NCBI RefSeq assembly: GCF_026230105.1
Contig: NC_079476.1
Location: 10,988,709 to 11,052,708, forward strand
Reading direction: 5' to 3'
DNA length: 64,000 nucleotides
From: Diorhabda sublineata
Taxonomy: Eukaryota > Arthropoda > Insecta > Coleoptera > Chrysomelidae
The position numbers and the translations under genes are program-made. This document shows, piece after piece, positions 1 through 12,047 of the stretch. The notes beneath the pieces were generated by a model that was given only the letters and a program-made list of their open reading frames with translations, was not told the origin of the DNA and made no database searches. Numbering within the stretch: position 1 is the first letter of the stretch; every line of letters starts with the position of its first letter.

Positions 1-49
1 TTGTACGTTGTGGCTATGTCTGCTACAATAACAAATTTGTTGTGAAAAG

Positions 50-300
50 ATAGAATTGATATATTAATGATATTATGATATGGTGATAAGCGTAGTCAAC
101 AAGAAATGTGTAATATCTTTAATAATTCATATCCTAATCGAAATCCCCTAACAAGATCTACTATCAGTAAATTAGTAAAAAAATTCAACGAAACTGGTTA
201 AAAGATTTATCCAAATCAGGGCACAGAAAAACTGTATCAACTGAAAACACATCTTTGGATGTCTGTGGCCTGTTAGAAGACGATCCACTTAAGTTAAATG
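50..300 (+). pseudogene. Tc1/mariner-like transposase N-terminus (HTH remnant)
   Basis: Reading in the frame through position 73 gives YGDKRSQQEMCNIFNNSYPN, then a stretch ending in STISKLVKKFNETG. After a stop and frame change comes DLSKSGHRKTVSTENTSLD. This resembles the N-terminal helix-turn-helix plus the 'SGRPKTATNE' linker that binds terminal repeats in insect Tc1/mariner-type transposases. Two in-frame stops (about position 67 and after NETG) and the loss of the catalytic domain show it is dead. The element may continue left of the window. The family call comes from motif recall; other HTH-type transposases are possible. Confidence 0.5.
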
Positions 301-3160
301 GTCCGGCATTATAGATTTATTGGAAAATAGTTCGTCTATCGAACTATATTATTCTGGCACGGCTAGGATTGAGATTGGGGCTTTCAGAAAAAATCCAAAA
401 ATGCCGATTTTCCAGCTGGCACCGCTCAACTATGTTGTTCCAAAATATCAAGTTCGAAAAAAAAATATTTTTTACGAAACTTGCAGAAAATAACATTTTT
501 GCCGGCACCGCATTTTTGTTGCTGTCAATCCATCAACTGCATCCCTTCCATTGAAATTATACATTTTTGTAATTACAATTGTGGAAGTTACATTACGTTG
601 TAAGTGTTTAATTTTGATTACAGTACGACTGTTATAACAATAAGAAGTAATAATTTATATATTTAAATAAATACCTACAGCATAAGAAAATATCGTAGAT
701 ATCCAAAATAGAAATTGTGATTCTCAAAACATTTTTTGACTTACACAATGAACCTGTACATATTATAAAAGCTATAAAACCTAGGATGAATTTCAAACAA
801 AAAAGGCTATTCTGCTTATTGTTGGATGATATGTAGTAATTTGCACATAACATGTTTGTTTCTCCTAATTACTTTTGTAAATTGGGCAATCCGACTAGGA
901 TACAGAAGAACTGGGTAAAGGAGTAAAAATCTGTAAAAGTGGTACCTTCATCTCTACAATTTCTGGAAACACTTTGTAAAGAAGATGTCTAAAGATAGAG
1001 CATCTTCTAAGTTTATCATGCATATAGCTTGAAGTAACTTCTCTTTCCATAAGTTGAACAAAAAAGATGTTTTTGTCGAGCATGACAACAGAAAAATTAT
1101 ATTTGATTACGATACTATAAAACCAATTAGTAAAAATCATTAATTCAAGGAAATACTTGGGAAAGAGAAAGATCCTGTTCATGTTCACTTTTTGGTTGGG
1201 ACAATTTCAGAGATGATAGTGAAAAGCCAACAAACACTTTCATCGGAATATTGAAGTCATGGAAAAATTCTACCTGCGCCGCGAGAATACCAGCATAACA
1301 GTGGACTACTGTTGGTTAGTTTATAAAAAAGGTAAGTGAGCTTAAAAAAGAAAAACAAGAAGCTACTGAGAAAGAAGATGGAGAGAATATAAACCAATTC
1401 CAGCTGACAAGTTGAACCTATATTATATATCACTATTTAACCCACTGTAAATACAAATCGTGCTAATTATGTGTATTGAGCTCACAAAAATCTATAAATA
1501 TCGTATAAATATATTGTTCTAAAAAATATTTATTCTGTTGGCTTGTGTTTTGCTGTTTTGTTTCCTATGGGTACAGTCATCTGCATCTATCTCATAGATG
1601 AAACGTACTATATGAAGATGAGATTTTTGCTAAAGAATTCCTAATATCTGAAGCAGTAGTTAATACTCACAAGGTAGTGTGAATAGTCTTCAAAAATACA
1701 TCTTTCGACTATTTTCCTCAGGAGTAACTGTAGTAGTCGAGATTTATAGAATATTGAAAGAAGAAATCGTCTGTCCTGTACCAATTTGAATAAACTTGTA
1801 TTACATCATTTTGAAATATTACTTAAGTCATCTTTGGAAGGTTATCCAAACTTTATCAGGGATTCTTTGAAAAAAAAAATACTTAATTCACTTATATTGC
1901 ACCCACACTTTCTATTTCATCTCACAGTATAATGAATCTTTCCAATGAAATTTCAAGCCGACCTTAACAATTCTCCCATAATTTCACTCGGGTTTGCTCA
2001 AATTGCACATCTTATGATTGATTGAATTAAACAGAATTCTCTGAGGCAAACCCAATTAAAAACGAACTAATGCCGTTTCGGTCGTGACTTGTAATGCTTT
2101 CTTATCGTTTTTTAGTTGTTTGTTCTTCTCTTTTCACACGTAATAACTAACGTGTAATGCAAGTTGTTGTATGTTAGTTACCAGTAATGCACTATAAATT
2201 GTGTAATAAATAGAGAGATAATATAAAATATTACTTTGTGAGAAATTTTACAGAGTATTTCACAACCTCGGGTGCACCCATAGGAACGATAGTTCTCTTC
2301 GCATCGATAGAAAAATAATCACCAAATACAATCTATCTTTGAGGAAAAAATACAAAGTTCTCGTAAATGTAAAAATATGTATAATTTTCATGTTTAATCG
2401 AAATACCTTCATTCACAAAACAATCGCAGGCATGCATATGTGAAGCCAGTATATTGCATACTATAATAAATATATTAACTCTCTTTATTTTTGAGTAGCT
2501 CCACTCTTCAATAGATATTTCCAACATAAACTAATTTGACAAGTAAGCACTACCAATGAACCAATATGGTCTATAAATGATTTTTTTTGCACTACAATCC
2601 TCCAGCTGGAGAGAATTCTAGCCCCCATTCCAATTATAATTTTCAAATGTTGTACTTACACCATCAAGTCCTTGCAAAGTACTCTTACCGTTCAACTGAA
2701 AAAATTCATTTCATCCCTTCCCTCAGTTAGTGATCGTATTATTGATAGTAAAGCTGCCTCTCCTCAATGAAAACTTGAGCGGTTTCTTATTGGGAACGTG
2801 GCAATGAAACACCAAAGGGGACTAACTTTAATATATTTTCCGAGCTTCCGAATACTTATGTATTCATAGTGTGGGAAATAATTAATTAAGATTTTCGGTG
2901 GTTTTGAATCGTATTAATTCTTGTAAACATTTTGAATTCATAGGTTTCAAAATTCAATATTCAAATTGACGTTGATAGAAATATTGAATTGAATTGAACT
3001 AGTTTCACGGATCGAACCGCGTTGGAATTTTAAAAATTCTTTCGGCTTCCCCTTTGGAGCCATTATCAAGAGAAGGGTAGGGATAAGGTGGTTATTCGTT
3101 CATGCGTGGAGTAGGCAGATTGATACCACGGAATCGGATCACTTCTTACCAATGATCGAA
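301..3160. other. Unassigned AT-rich intergenic DNA
   Basis: No frame here holds a motif I recognise. Frames near 895-1190 are open for under 100 codons on either strand, but neither gives a family resemblance. A slightly GC-richer patch lies around 2265-2310 and another at 3000-3130; neither folds into a tRNA by eye. Probably decayed repeats. Confidence 0.5.
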
Positions 3161-3179
3161 AAACTATCCTAGGTCACAA

Positions 3180-3850
3180 CGGTTTTTAACGCATCCAAAT
3201 TTGCTTCTTTGGCACTAGCGAAAATCTGACACCATTTTTTCTGAACAGTCTAAACTGAAGGCTTATTAACTTCAGAAAAAACTGGTTTCACAATATGATT
3301 ATCGATACATGATCTGCGGAGATCTTTTTCGCATTGCCCAGTGGAGTGGCAGCTTCTAAAAAGCCTCCATAAGAGATATCCTCTGTCATGGATAGATAAG
3401 ACATTTTCTTCGAAGGATTATCGTCAATGAAATCAAAATGCTTATATAAATAGTGGCAAATGTCATAAATATTTTGGAAATTGCACTTTGAAAAATGTCT
3501 AAATATGTTTGATTTTTGGCCATCTTTAGAAGGGAACCAAAAAATTATTCTTCTTTCCTAGCAATTCAGTAGCGCTGGTAACAGTTTTCTGAAGAAGTAT
3601 ATTTGGTTTTTCAGATGGTAACGCATATATTAACAAGAATATGAAAATATACAGCGGTTTCAAGTGATCAAATGTTTCAGGTTGATCTTGGGCTAAATCT
3701 TCTAGTCCCTACAGTTGTTTAAACGCATTTGTGCAATCATCCCTTAAAGAAAGAAAATACAAAATAAGAGCAGAAAAAAATTTCGAAATATTTTCGATAG
3801 CTGGGACTAATGACAACCACCTAGTTGATTCGTGTTTGACATGTTCATGG
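3180..3850 (-). pseudogene. hAT-like transposase remnant
   Basis: On the minus strand the frame starting near 3845 reads KHESTRWLSLVPAIENIS and runs on through a leucine-rich segment about 70 codons long, ending in TELLGKKNNFLVPF. The 'KH..TRWLS..PA...' block is a hallmark of the C-terminal catalytic half of hAT-superfamily transposases and domesticated relatives in insects. Further down, at about 3310-3180, the frame VKPVFSEVNKPS is followed by a segment containing AKEANLDALK. At least three stops and several frame changes interrupt it. No terminal repeats or 8-bp target duplications were found. A host hAT-derived gene exon is less likely, given the stops. Confidence 0.5.
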
Positions 3851-6049
3851 ATTGTATTTCGGCTTCCTTCACGAGCTCCTATAAACTTTCCCTCCTGAGG
3901 GCAGATTGTTAAAAATTATTTCGATTTAGTAAAACGACATTAAAAATCACGTTCACCTCATATCATCGATTTATAAGGTAGCTCAAAATAACCTATGTGC
4001 TTTGTTAAAAACAAGGGGGGAAATTAAAAACAATAAAATACCTAGCTAGTGTTGATTTCATATATCGTTAAAATTGTTTTATCGATGTTTTGAAGTAGAT
4101 CCCCAGAATTTATTTTTGGGTGTTTAAAAATATGACATGCAAGAATGGATTTTTGTTTTAACCAACCAAAACAATGAAAAAACAATGTTTTATTGTCTTA
4201 ATGCATGTGTTCATTCAAGGAAGCGTACGAGAAATATTGAACAAAATAAGTTTAACATGAATTGAGTTAATTGAAACATATTTTTATCGTTCGTTTTCAG
4301 TATGACATGCCTATAGAGTGTAGTATGAGAAATTAAGAAAAGCTAGCGGATGTAGAACTTGGAAGAAACGTTGAGGTATTTCATTTATTTAAAGATCCGC
4401 AGTTTTGATAATAAATCGCAAGAAGAAACTGCAAGAAACTTACTCTCTAATTTTCTTTTACACATTAGTGATCTATTTTCACTCTTCAACAACAAACTAA
4501 TTTTTCCCTTGAACCTTTTGAAATAATAAAGAGTATATATTAATAATGCATACATGCATATCAATGATTCTATTACTTTTTGTATGTTTCATTATACAAA
4601 GAATTTGAAAGTTTATCAATGTCTCATATTCCACCTTTCTATTCTTTATCTCATCTATTATCATTGGGCATTTAGTTTATGGCCTTCTTTAATGTCTTAT
4701 CGCTTTTCTTCACAAAGTAATTGAGCAACATCACCTAAAACAGATTTGCTTCCATTGCTCTTTTCATGCAAACATACCATATGTATGTGTTTACACTTGG
4801 TAGTTCTGATAGCATAATCTAATACGAAGTCCTGCATTAATTTTCGCAAAATTCATTATAAGTTATATTATAAATTGTTGAAGACTTCCCTGAAATTCAC
4901 CAAACTCTACCTCTAATACTTCTAATGTTGTTAGGGTTATGTTGATATCGGATTATTTCAAATCTTTTTTCACGTTCGCAAATTTGTCCGAATGTTTCCC
5001 AGGAATCTGTTACTTTTATTGTAGCCAGATTTATAATCAATTCTCCTGTTACATTTTCAATACTTAACTCCCAAACCCAGGACAATCCCTGTCCCAGTGG
5101 CAGACGAGACGGAACACGGGACAACCAAATGGTAATCGGGACTGTACCGGGAAATTTTCGTTATTCACCCTTCATAGACAAGCCTGAAATTTACATTATA
5201 TATTCTATTCTCACAAAAAAATCACACGATCCTATTTCTATCCTAATATGAAGATATTCACCGACTGTTTTTTTTTGCCTCAACGAGAAGCCTATAGTAA
5301 ATGCCAAATCCGAAGAATTCCTCCAATTGCAACTAAGAACCGAAGATCAAAATGTGTAACAGTGCTAGTTAATAGGCCTTTTAATAATATGCTCAACGTA
5401 AGGGCACTTTTTATAAATATGGCTGGGCAACAAACATTATTATCTTAAATATCAGCGCATTTAAATGAACAATTGCTCAGAGTACTTACAGTTTTCTCCT
5501 GTGATCACTGAAGCATAGCAATGTCCTATGGAGCACTGTTTAGTCCAAAAGAACAAAGTTTTTGTTAGATTGCTCTCCTAAACAAAAAGATCAAAGCTAA
5601 ATAATAGGCAAACGCCAAACTCAGAATTTAAAACGAGCAGAAACAAAAACTTTTTTGTAAAATGTATTGTAAAAAGGTATAGAGCCAAAAAGAAAATTTT
5701 TATAAATTTTTTAGTTTATAAGTTCTTCAATTTTAAATTTAGGGCAAAAAGTTATGTGATCAAATTTATAGACAAAACAATTTGCACCAAATTATATCTC
5801 GGATTTTTTGATTTTTTGTAAGACGCATAGTTTCCGAGATATCGCGAAAAAGGTGTTTGCAACACTTTTTCCAGGATATTATTGCGGTCTCTGAAAAATG
5901 CAATATTCGGTCCTCAACTTAATATTTCAATGAACTATATTATTATTATATTAACTGAAACATTGTTAATTATTACTTGTTTTATTGCCACTTTCTTCAT
6001 AAATATATGCACTGCTGGAATATACATTTGTAAATAAAATGCCGGAAAA
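3851..6049. other. Unassigned AT-rich intergenic DNA
   Basis: I see no coding motif. A 75-codon minus-strand frame at 4897-5124 is unrecognised and has no support beyond being open. The stretch at 5740-5890 contains phrases such as a repeated 'cgagatat' motif and looks like dispersed repeat DNA. Confidence 0.5.
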
Positions 6050-6058
6050 TTAATCGAA
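6050..6058. repeat. Left target-site duplication of the MULE
   Basis: TTAATCGAA, identical to 7255-7263 and immediately outside the left inverted repeat. Confidence 0.8.
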
Positions 6059-7254
6059 ACGTCTGTAAAGCTAGAAAGGTCAAGTCGGCAGAATCACTCG
6101 ATGTTTAGTTCAAAATTTAGTGCTAATTTAGTACTAATAAGTAGCAGTGTTCCGTTCCAGTGTTCCACATGCGCTAATAATTTAGTGCTCAATTAGTGCT
6201 GCCTGTACAAGCAAACAGATGCTTCGAAAAAAAAATTTCCGTTATCTAGTATAGCTTACTGCCGACATAAGGACACAAGTAATAATAATTAGTGCTAAAT
6301 TACTGCTGCCGGTTATGCCAGAAAAATTTTTAGAAAAATAATTTTTTAACTTTCCGCTGAGCAAATCGTAGATTTTCAAAAATCGCTAGTATAACGACGC
6401 CAGCAGTCCTAAGATATAAAAACAGATTCTCCAATGTATCCTCAAATGTATAGAAAGATGTATGTACATTTAGAAATACACGTAGCTGTATATATTATGT
6501 GTACATGTATTTTAACGCAAAAAAAATCTGAAACATATTTATGATGTGTACAACATATATTTTAATGAATGTTCACATCTACATTGACATATATTTTTCC
6601 CTGTGCGGGATTAATGTTACTTCGTAATTCTATCTAAGGTTTTGTCGGGTTTTCGGCTTAATCAAGTACTGAGACGACAATAAAATAGTATTTTTTTGTA
6701 TAAATCATACAATTAAAATGGATTCGAAATGTGTGAATAGATATACATGAATAAAAACAATGAAATGTAAAATAAAAGGAGTGAATTCGTTAAATAATAC
6801 AAAATTCGAATATTCATTCAAAAAATTACGAATAATTAGAAGATAAATAATTTTCGGTTTTAAGTCGAATACTTTCTTACAGTAGCTTATAATAATATAA
6901 TGATATTATAATAAAATATGAGTACTAAAAATTTATATAAGTAATATTTCCGTCTTATGCAATAAAAAAAATAATCAATCAACAATTTCTTGGTTCAAGA
7001 AACTGTTAGTAACCATGACGATCAAATTTTCTATTATTATTAATTTCTGAAGAGAAGAACATCGATATTTATCTTTGGATAATAGATAAACAAGGGAATA
7101 CCTTTATTTAAATGAAGTAAAAATTATTTCAATCAATTTAATAAGCTCTCAATAATATCTGTTGTCAGCACTAAATTAGCACTAAATGATCACTAAATTT
7201 TGATCTAGAAAACAAGTGATTTTGCCGTCTTGACCTTTTTAGCTTTACAGACGT
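6059..7254. mobile_element. Non-autonomous Mutator-like (MULE) element with 9-bp TSD
   Basis: The ends are inverted repeats. The left end starts ACGTCTGTAAAGCTAGAAAG and the right end, reverse-complemented, starts ACGTCTGTAAAGCTAAAAAG. Similarity runs about 90 bases inward, through GGTCAAG, CGGCA and TTTAGTGC blocks. Directly outside, the 9-mer TTAATCGAA occurs on both sides (6050-6058 and 7255-7263) as a perfect direct repeat. A 9-bp target duplication with long inverted ends is characteristic of Mutator-superfamily elements, including the Drosophila foldback group. The 1196-bp body has no credible reading frame, so it would depend on transposase supplied elsewhere. A partial relative lies at 28387-28467. 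Confidence 0.8.
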
Positions 7255-7263
7255 TTAATCGAA
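7255..7263. repeat. Right target-site duplication of the MULE
   Basis: TTAATCGAA, identical to 6050-6058 and immediately outside the right inverted repeat. Confidence 0.8.
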
Positions 7264-7365
7264 ATTGGGGCATGCGAAGAAAATGTTTTCAACAAAGATT
7301 ATTGTCAACAGCGAATAATCTAAGCAATACATTGTAATATTTCCGGAATAAACCAAAATAATCTA

Positions 7366-7366
7366 C

Positions 7367-7460
<94 letters not shown>

Positions 7461-7461
7461 G
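7366..7461. repeat. (TAA)n microsatellite
   Basis: About 30 uninterrupted copies of a TAA/ATA trinucleotide. The long tyrosine run it encodes on the minus strand is not a gene. Confidence 0.97.
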
Positions 7462-7861
7462 TAATAACTAATAATAACTATAAGAACGATCATATAGGAT
7501 CTCAAAGTAGTTTTTAGCTCGCTGTAGCTCACTAACACCAATAAACCTATTACCTACTACTTCTACAAATACTCCAAACAACTCTCCTATAACTTGATCC
7601 AAACCTAAGTATATGATAATTTTTATCTAAAGTCTTAAAATAGATAATGTATTAACTATCTATACCTTCTAAGTTTATAAACACTTGTAATTCATCTTAA
7701 AATAAGTAGTTACTCTTGGGCTATTTCTCAGCAACAAGTTATTTTTATTTTTGTTTATGAGTCAATATATATTCACGATACATACACTCTCTCTCGCACA
7801 ATGTGTGCACATTGGAATCAAAATGTGAAGTAAAATGTATTCTGTTTACCTGTTATATAGT

Positions 7862-7906
7862 TTAATTTTGATTACAAACGTGGATTATATTTGATGTAAA
7901 GACAAG

Positions 7907-7996
<90 letters not shown>

Positions 7997-8036
7997 CTTT
8001 ACATCAAATATAATCCACGTTTGTAATCAAAATTAA
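7862..8036. repeat. Perfect 43-bp inverted repeat around (TA)n
   Basis: The left arm (7862-7904) begins TTAATTTTGATTACAAACGT and the right arm (7994-8036) is its exact reverse complement over all 43 bases. The 89-bp centre is almost wholly alternating TA, itself self-complementary, so nearly the entire 175 bases could fold as one hairpin or cruciform. Perfect identity in otherwise decayed DNA means it is very young or an assembly fold-back artefact. Confidence 0.95.
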
Positions 8037-8054
8037 TACATATATAATATATAT

Positions 8055-8117
<63 letters not shown>

Positions 8118-8121
8118 TATA
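8037..8121. repeat. (TA)n microsatellite
   Basis: Alternating TA with a few phase slips, directly following the hairpin. Confidence 0.95.
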
Positions 8122-9000
8122 TGTCAATTTTTTATCAATCTTTCAATCTTTTAAAAATGATCAAAAAAAAATAGAAGAGACTTGAAATCAAGAGCAATTA
8201 GACGCATTAATATATCAAAAGGTCTAAAAAATAAGAAATTAAAGAAATTTATAGGTATTCTGTATATGATTATTGAATTTACCAGTTAAATTACACGTTC
8301 AACGGGTCGCGTGCGGTTCCGTGAAACAAGAGACTAGGTATTTTAAATATGATTATGAAATTATTTAATTTAATAATATTTTTTCTGATATATTATAGGT
8401 ATATTTTATTTATTTCTTTGAGCGAATTTTATAAAGGTAAATAAACAATGTTTTTAACCTACATACACACTTTGCATTATATGTCACTATCCTCTTAGAA
8501 ATGAGTGAAACAAAACGCGCTAAAATAAATAACACATAAACAAGAGGGGTATCGTATCTAAATATTTCCAGCCAGACTCGAACCGTTTTTGTTTCTATTT
8601 CCATAAGTCAATTGACAACAACATAAAATAAGTATAATTATTGGAAAGAAACAGGAATTGTGTGTATTATTATGTGATTTACGATTTATTTACCATATTT
8701 TAAATTAATTCCATCCTCTCGACCACAAGGTCCTCTCCACTACTTCGCCAAATATTTTTTGTTTTTAAAACCAAACTATTTAATACCTGTTTCTTTGATA
8801 TTTCGATTTGTGTTTTTGTATGTAGCTACTGCATTATGATCTTATAATAGAAGAAGTACAATGTTTTAAAAGAAAATAATAACAGTTAGGTGAACTCTTT
8901 AATAGCCGCTAAATACAAAAAATATCACAAACACACAAAAACCTAGTGAAAACGTACAATTCCAACTTAATCTTAATGGCTAAGAAACATATACGGTATA
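8122..9000. other. Unassigned AT-rich intergenic DNA
   Basis: No motif or repeat was recognised between the TA tract and the left terminal repeat of the next transposon. Confidence 0.5.
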
Positions 9001-10083
9001 CAGAATGTTTCCTAGGTAATCTAAATATTGTATTGGACGCCTTATCATTCCATTTTGAGACGAAAAGTTCTCATAAACATGTGTGATAATTTTTATAGTT
9101 AATGGTATTCGAATTGCTTTATTATTTTACTAGAAGCAACAACATGTGTTGGTTGAACATCAGGGGAAAATAGTACATTTCAGAGAATATGTTCAAAAAG
9201 TGCAACTCTAACCAAAATACAAGCATTCGCTCGACTTTTAATGGATTGCCGAGTACGTTCGAAGATACAAGGATTGTTACCGCCCTGTACGATACGGTTT
9301 TTAAGATCTCCTAAGTTTAATATCGGGGTTGTGTAAATGAGCGATATTAGATATCCCCACATACAAATACCCAGAGGATTTTGTCCATGTGGCCTAAGGG
9401 GCCAAGGGTATGAAGATCCTCGTATAATCCAATGGTCTGCAAAAACGTTATCTAAAAAGTCGAGTACAATCACTGCAAAATGTAAAGGAGCACCGTCATG
9501 CACGAACCACAAGTGCCTTCTAATAATAAGAGGTAAATATTTCAAAACAACTAAAGGTTGATTTTTTAGAAAATGATTGACCGAAAAAGAGTGCTGGAAT
9601 CGTGCTATAACTGTTACATGTTGATTTTCATATGCCCATAGGTAGTCATTATGAAAATTCATAATGTCTTGAAAAGTTGACTTCATGCGTAAACAGAATA
9701 TTGCTTATTATTATTATTTTTTTTTTCAAATCCATTGGCAATACGTTGAACGCGATATGAATACAATGAATTATCTTTTAGAATATTCCCAACAGTTCTG
9801 TTACGAACACTTACTTCATCAGCAATTTGGTAACTTAACACAAAAAATCCGTATGATAAAAATTTATTATTTGTTTTTGCGTTAGTTTTTAGTATTTGAC
9901 AATATTATTTCAAAGGCGTCACCACGAAAAATAAATTTCACTTACAGTTAGAGCCCCTTTATTACAAACAATTCAACACCCTGTATCTCTTTAACAAAAA
10001 TTTCTATAACACATGTTTATAAAAACTATTCGTCGTAACAAAACGCCCACTACAATACTTCAGATAAATTATGCAACACTCTG
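9001..10083 (-). mobile_element. Complete but inactive Tc1/mariner-type element, 1083 bp
   Basis: The termini are inverted repeats. The left end begins CAGAATGTT and the right end, reverse-complemented, begins CAGAGTGTT. Similarity continues about 95 bases, including a shared CATAAACATGTGT block. Both ends abut TATA, consistent with the TA target used by this superfamily. The transposase lies on the minus strand between the repeats and is broken. Both ends are present, so the DNA boundaries are clear even though the gene is dead. Confidence 0.85.
9180..9850 (-). pseudogene. Tc1/mariner-type transposase, two catalytic residues lost
   Basis: Reading from 9850 downward, the N-terminal part contains EVSVRNRTVGNILKDNSLYS, a helix-turn-helix followed by the 'YPYHLQRVQ'-like linker. 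An in-frame deletion then joins it to the catalytic domain. The first acidic block reads ILFTHEVNF, where relatives carry ILFTDE-x-F, so the first Asp is His. The second block, WFVHDGAPLHF (9520-9490), keeps its Asp. In the third, WPLRPHGQNPLGICMWGY replaces a 'RSPDLTPLDF-LWG' block, so the final acidic residue is Gly. The C-terminus ACILVRVALFEHIL matches the usual family end. The last 168 codons are open from a Met at 9686, but cleavage is very unlikely with two catalytic residues gone. Confidence 0.85.
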
Positions 10084-11594
10084 TATATTCGTGTTGCTCT
10101 CTTTTTTCTCATCAAGCTCCTCGCTCTTAGGTTCCTGACATGTCACCCCTATTTTGTCCGTTAAATTCAATTTTCTTATTATTATTGATTTTCACATTTC
10201 ATTGTGTTCATTTTCCTTTAAACAAAATATTATGATGTAGAACTCGAAATCTATAAATTTCCATTCCAGCAATACTTATATTCTTATCAATGAGTTCAAC
10301 CTGTATATTTATCGTATTATTTCTTTATATTGATAATCAGTCAATTTATAAATTGAATCAGAATTAAAAAGAAATTACAATTGACTGCCCCCAATAATTC
10401 ACAAACTGGTTCACCGACTTTGACCGTGAATAAATTTTTACCACATCCTTTTTTTTACTGGATAAAATTATAGGTTACGCTGCTGCGATTTACTCATAAT
10501 CAAGTTACTGGAGCGTCATTATTCCAAAAGAAAAATAAACGGCATTGTTGCCGGTTTTTTGTCAATAATCTTTGTTGCTTTTGTATTCTTCGTATGCCCA
10601 TAAATATATCGAGGAGATAAAATCGTAAACTTGTAAATTGCATGACAAAAACGTGAAGTTATTTTGATGGTGGGTAGCCATATTGTGCGTAGAGGTGTAT
10701 TAAGTTCCTGGTTAGCTTTTTTATACATTTATTAACACTTGTTAGTAAGAATAAATATTACCAACAACCAAATAAAATATGAGTTCTAGATTTGAAAGTT
10801 GGCTGAAACTAGTGAGTTTGAAAATCAGAAGGAAAGGAAATAAATATTATGAGAAATAGCATAACTGTCTTTTTATGCTTCCAAATATGTAGTATATTCA
10901 AACGTAAACATTATCAAGGAATTATGTATATTATACATGTTCAATTGAAATTTATTCTTCCGCTAACCCCATTAAGAAAAAAAGAGAATAATAAGAAGGG
11001 AAGAAAAGTTTTTTTACTTGTTTTGTTGAATCCCACTCATTCACAATGTACTCAATAATTGGATATTATCAGAGAAAGAAAAACAGCATAGTAGTATATT
11101 GAAAACATAAATAAGGAAATCAATAATATTGAAGGTAATGTTCTTCAGCCTGTTAATTGAAAAATTCAATGAGTAATAAAGAGAAAATAAGAACATCTCA
11201 CCAAAATGTCTTAAAATATTATGTTATCCATGAATCATTAAAAATTCAACGGCATTAGTGTCAAAACGATCATCAGAAAAATTTGTAGTCCTTCTCTTGG
11301 CGAAAATAGACAATAATGACCTTTTTTATTACTGGAAATTATAAAGGACAGGTAATTATTCATCTACTTTTAGTAATGAGACAAATTGACTTCATTGTTG
11401 ATTCAGGTACAGCAGATTTACCAACAATCCAGGCAAAATGGTTTTGTGTTTTAATACCTCCACAAATCGAAGGATTCGAAGAAAATACTTCTTTTTTCTT
11501 ATTACTATAGATATATATTAACCTAATTTTGTTAAAAATTTTCACAATCTAATGAGGTATTGTACAATTGAAATTATCAATATTAATGTCCCGA
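10084..11594. other. Unassigned AT-rich intergenic DNA
   Basis: Several frames of 60-70 codons are open (for example 10519-10728 minus, 10849-11058 plus, 11316-11510 plus). None shows a recognisable motif or codon pattern distinct from background. Confidence 0.5.
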
Positions 11595-11657
11595 GTGCAT
11601 GTCAACTTGTCGATAATTCGCGCACTCGAGGAAATTATGAGACAATTTGACATGCAC
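11595..11657. repeat. Imperfect hairpin upstream of the recombinase-like ORF
   Basis: GTGCATGTCAACTTGTC at 11595-11611 pairs with GACAATTTGACATGCAC at 11641-11657, one mismatch in 17, with a 29-base loop holding TCGATAATT and GCACTCGAG. The loop motif recurs in the palindrome at 12048-12083. Confidence 0.85.
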
Positions 11658-11997
11658 GAGAGGGCATTTTGGCAGACTATTTCCTGAGAAAAATTTAATT
11701 CAAAATAAACTTAATTCTCTGTTTAAAATTTGTTATTCTTTAAATTATACCGTAGTTGACGATCATCATATTGGCATTGAATTGGTTATTGAAGGTTACC
11801 GGACATCAAATCAGGCCTCGATAAAGAGTTACCTCCAAGTAAATAGTGAACACCACGAGGAAATTGTACAAAAAATGCGAAATGACAGTAGCGAAGTAAC
11901 AATAAGAAGTGGTGGAAGCAGCATAGAAACACCATCGTCGGCCTCCAGTAAAGTTGTATATTCTAATTGCATTTTCAATAATTGTTCCTTTTCTTAA
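11647..11997 (+). CDS. Possible C-terminal part of a Crypton-type tyrosine recombinase
   Basis: An open frame of 116 codons. Residues about 45-75 read IELVIEGYRTSNQASIKSY followed by LQVNSEHHEEIVQ. This resembles the end of eukaryotic tyrosine recombinases, where 'GH.S..S...Y' places the catalytic Tyr and is followed by a short helix; the Tyr would be in IKSY. The tail runs through a Ser-rich linker (SSIETPSSASS) to a terminal VVYSNCIFNNCSF, a tail style I recall from Crypton-like proteins. The usual upstream Arg-His-x-x-Arg part is absent, so this is at best a fragment, and the annotated Met lies inside the hairpin. It is bracketed by related palindromes. The family call is tentative; a chance ORF is possible. 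Confidence 0.35.
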   Translation: MTCTRGHFGRLFPEKNLIQNKLNSLFKICYSLNYTVVDDHHIGIELVIEGYRTSNQASIKSYLQVNSEHHEEIVQKMRNDSSEVTIRSGGSSIETPSSASSKVVYSNCIFNNCSFS

Positions 11998-12047
11998 AAT
12001 ATAAAATTAAAACCAAATGATGTTTATTAATCCTAGACGAAAATTTG

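Noticed and set aside
895..1188. 97-codon minus frame
   Set aside because: No family resemblance on either strand; an open frame of this length is expected by chance in 64 kb.
4897..5124. 75-codon minus frame in a slightly GC-richer patch
   Set aside because: No motif, no homologous copy in the window and no splice context.
7320..7541. 73-codon minus frame with a long Tyr run
   Set aside because: It is the translation of the (TAA)n microsatellite.
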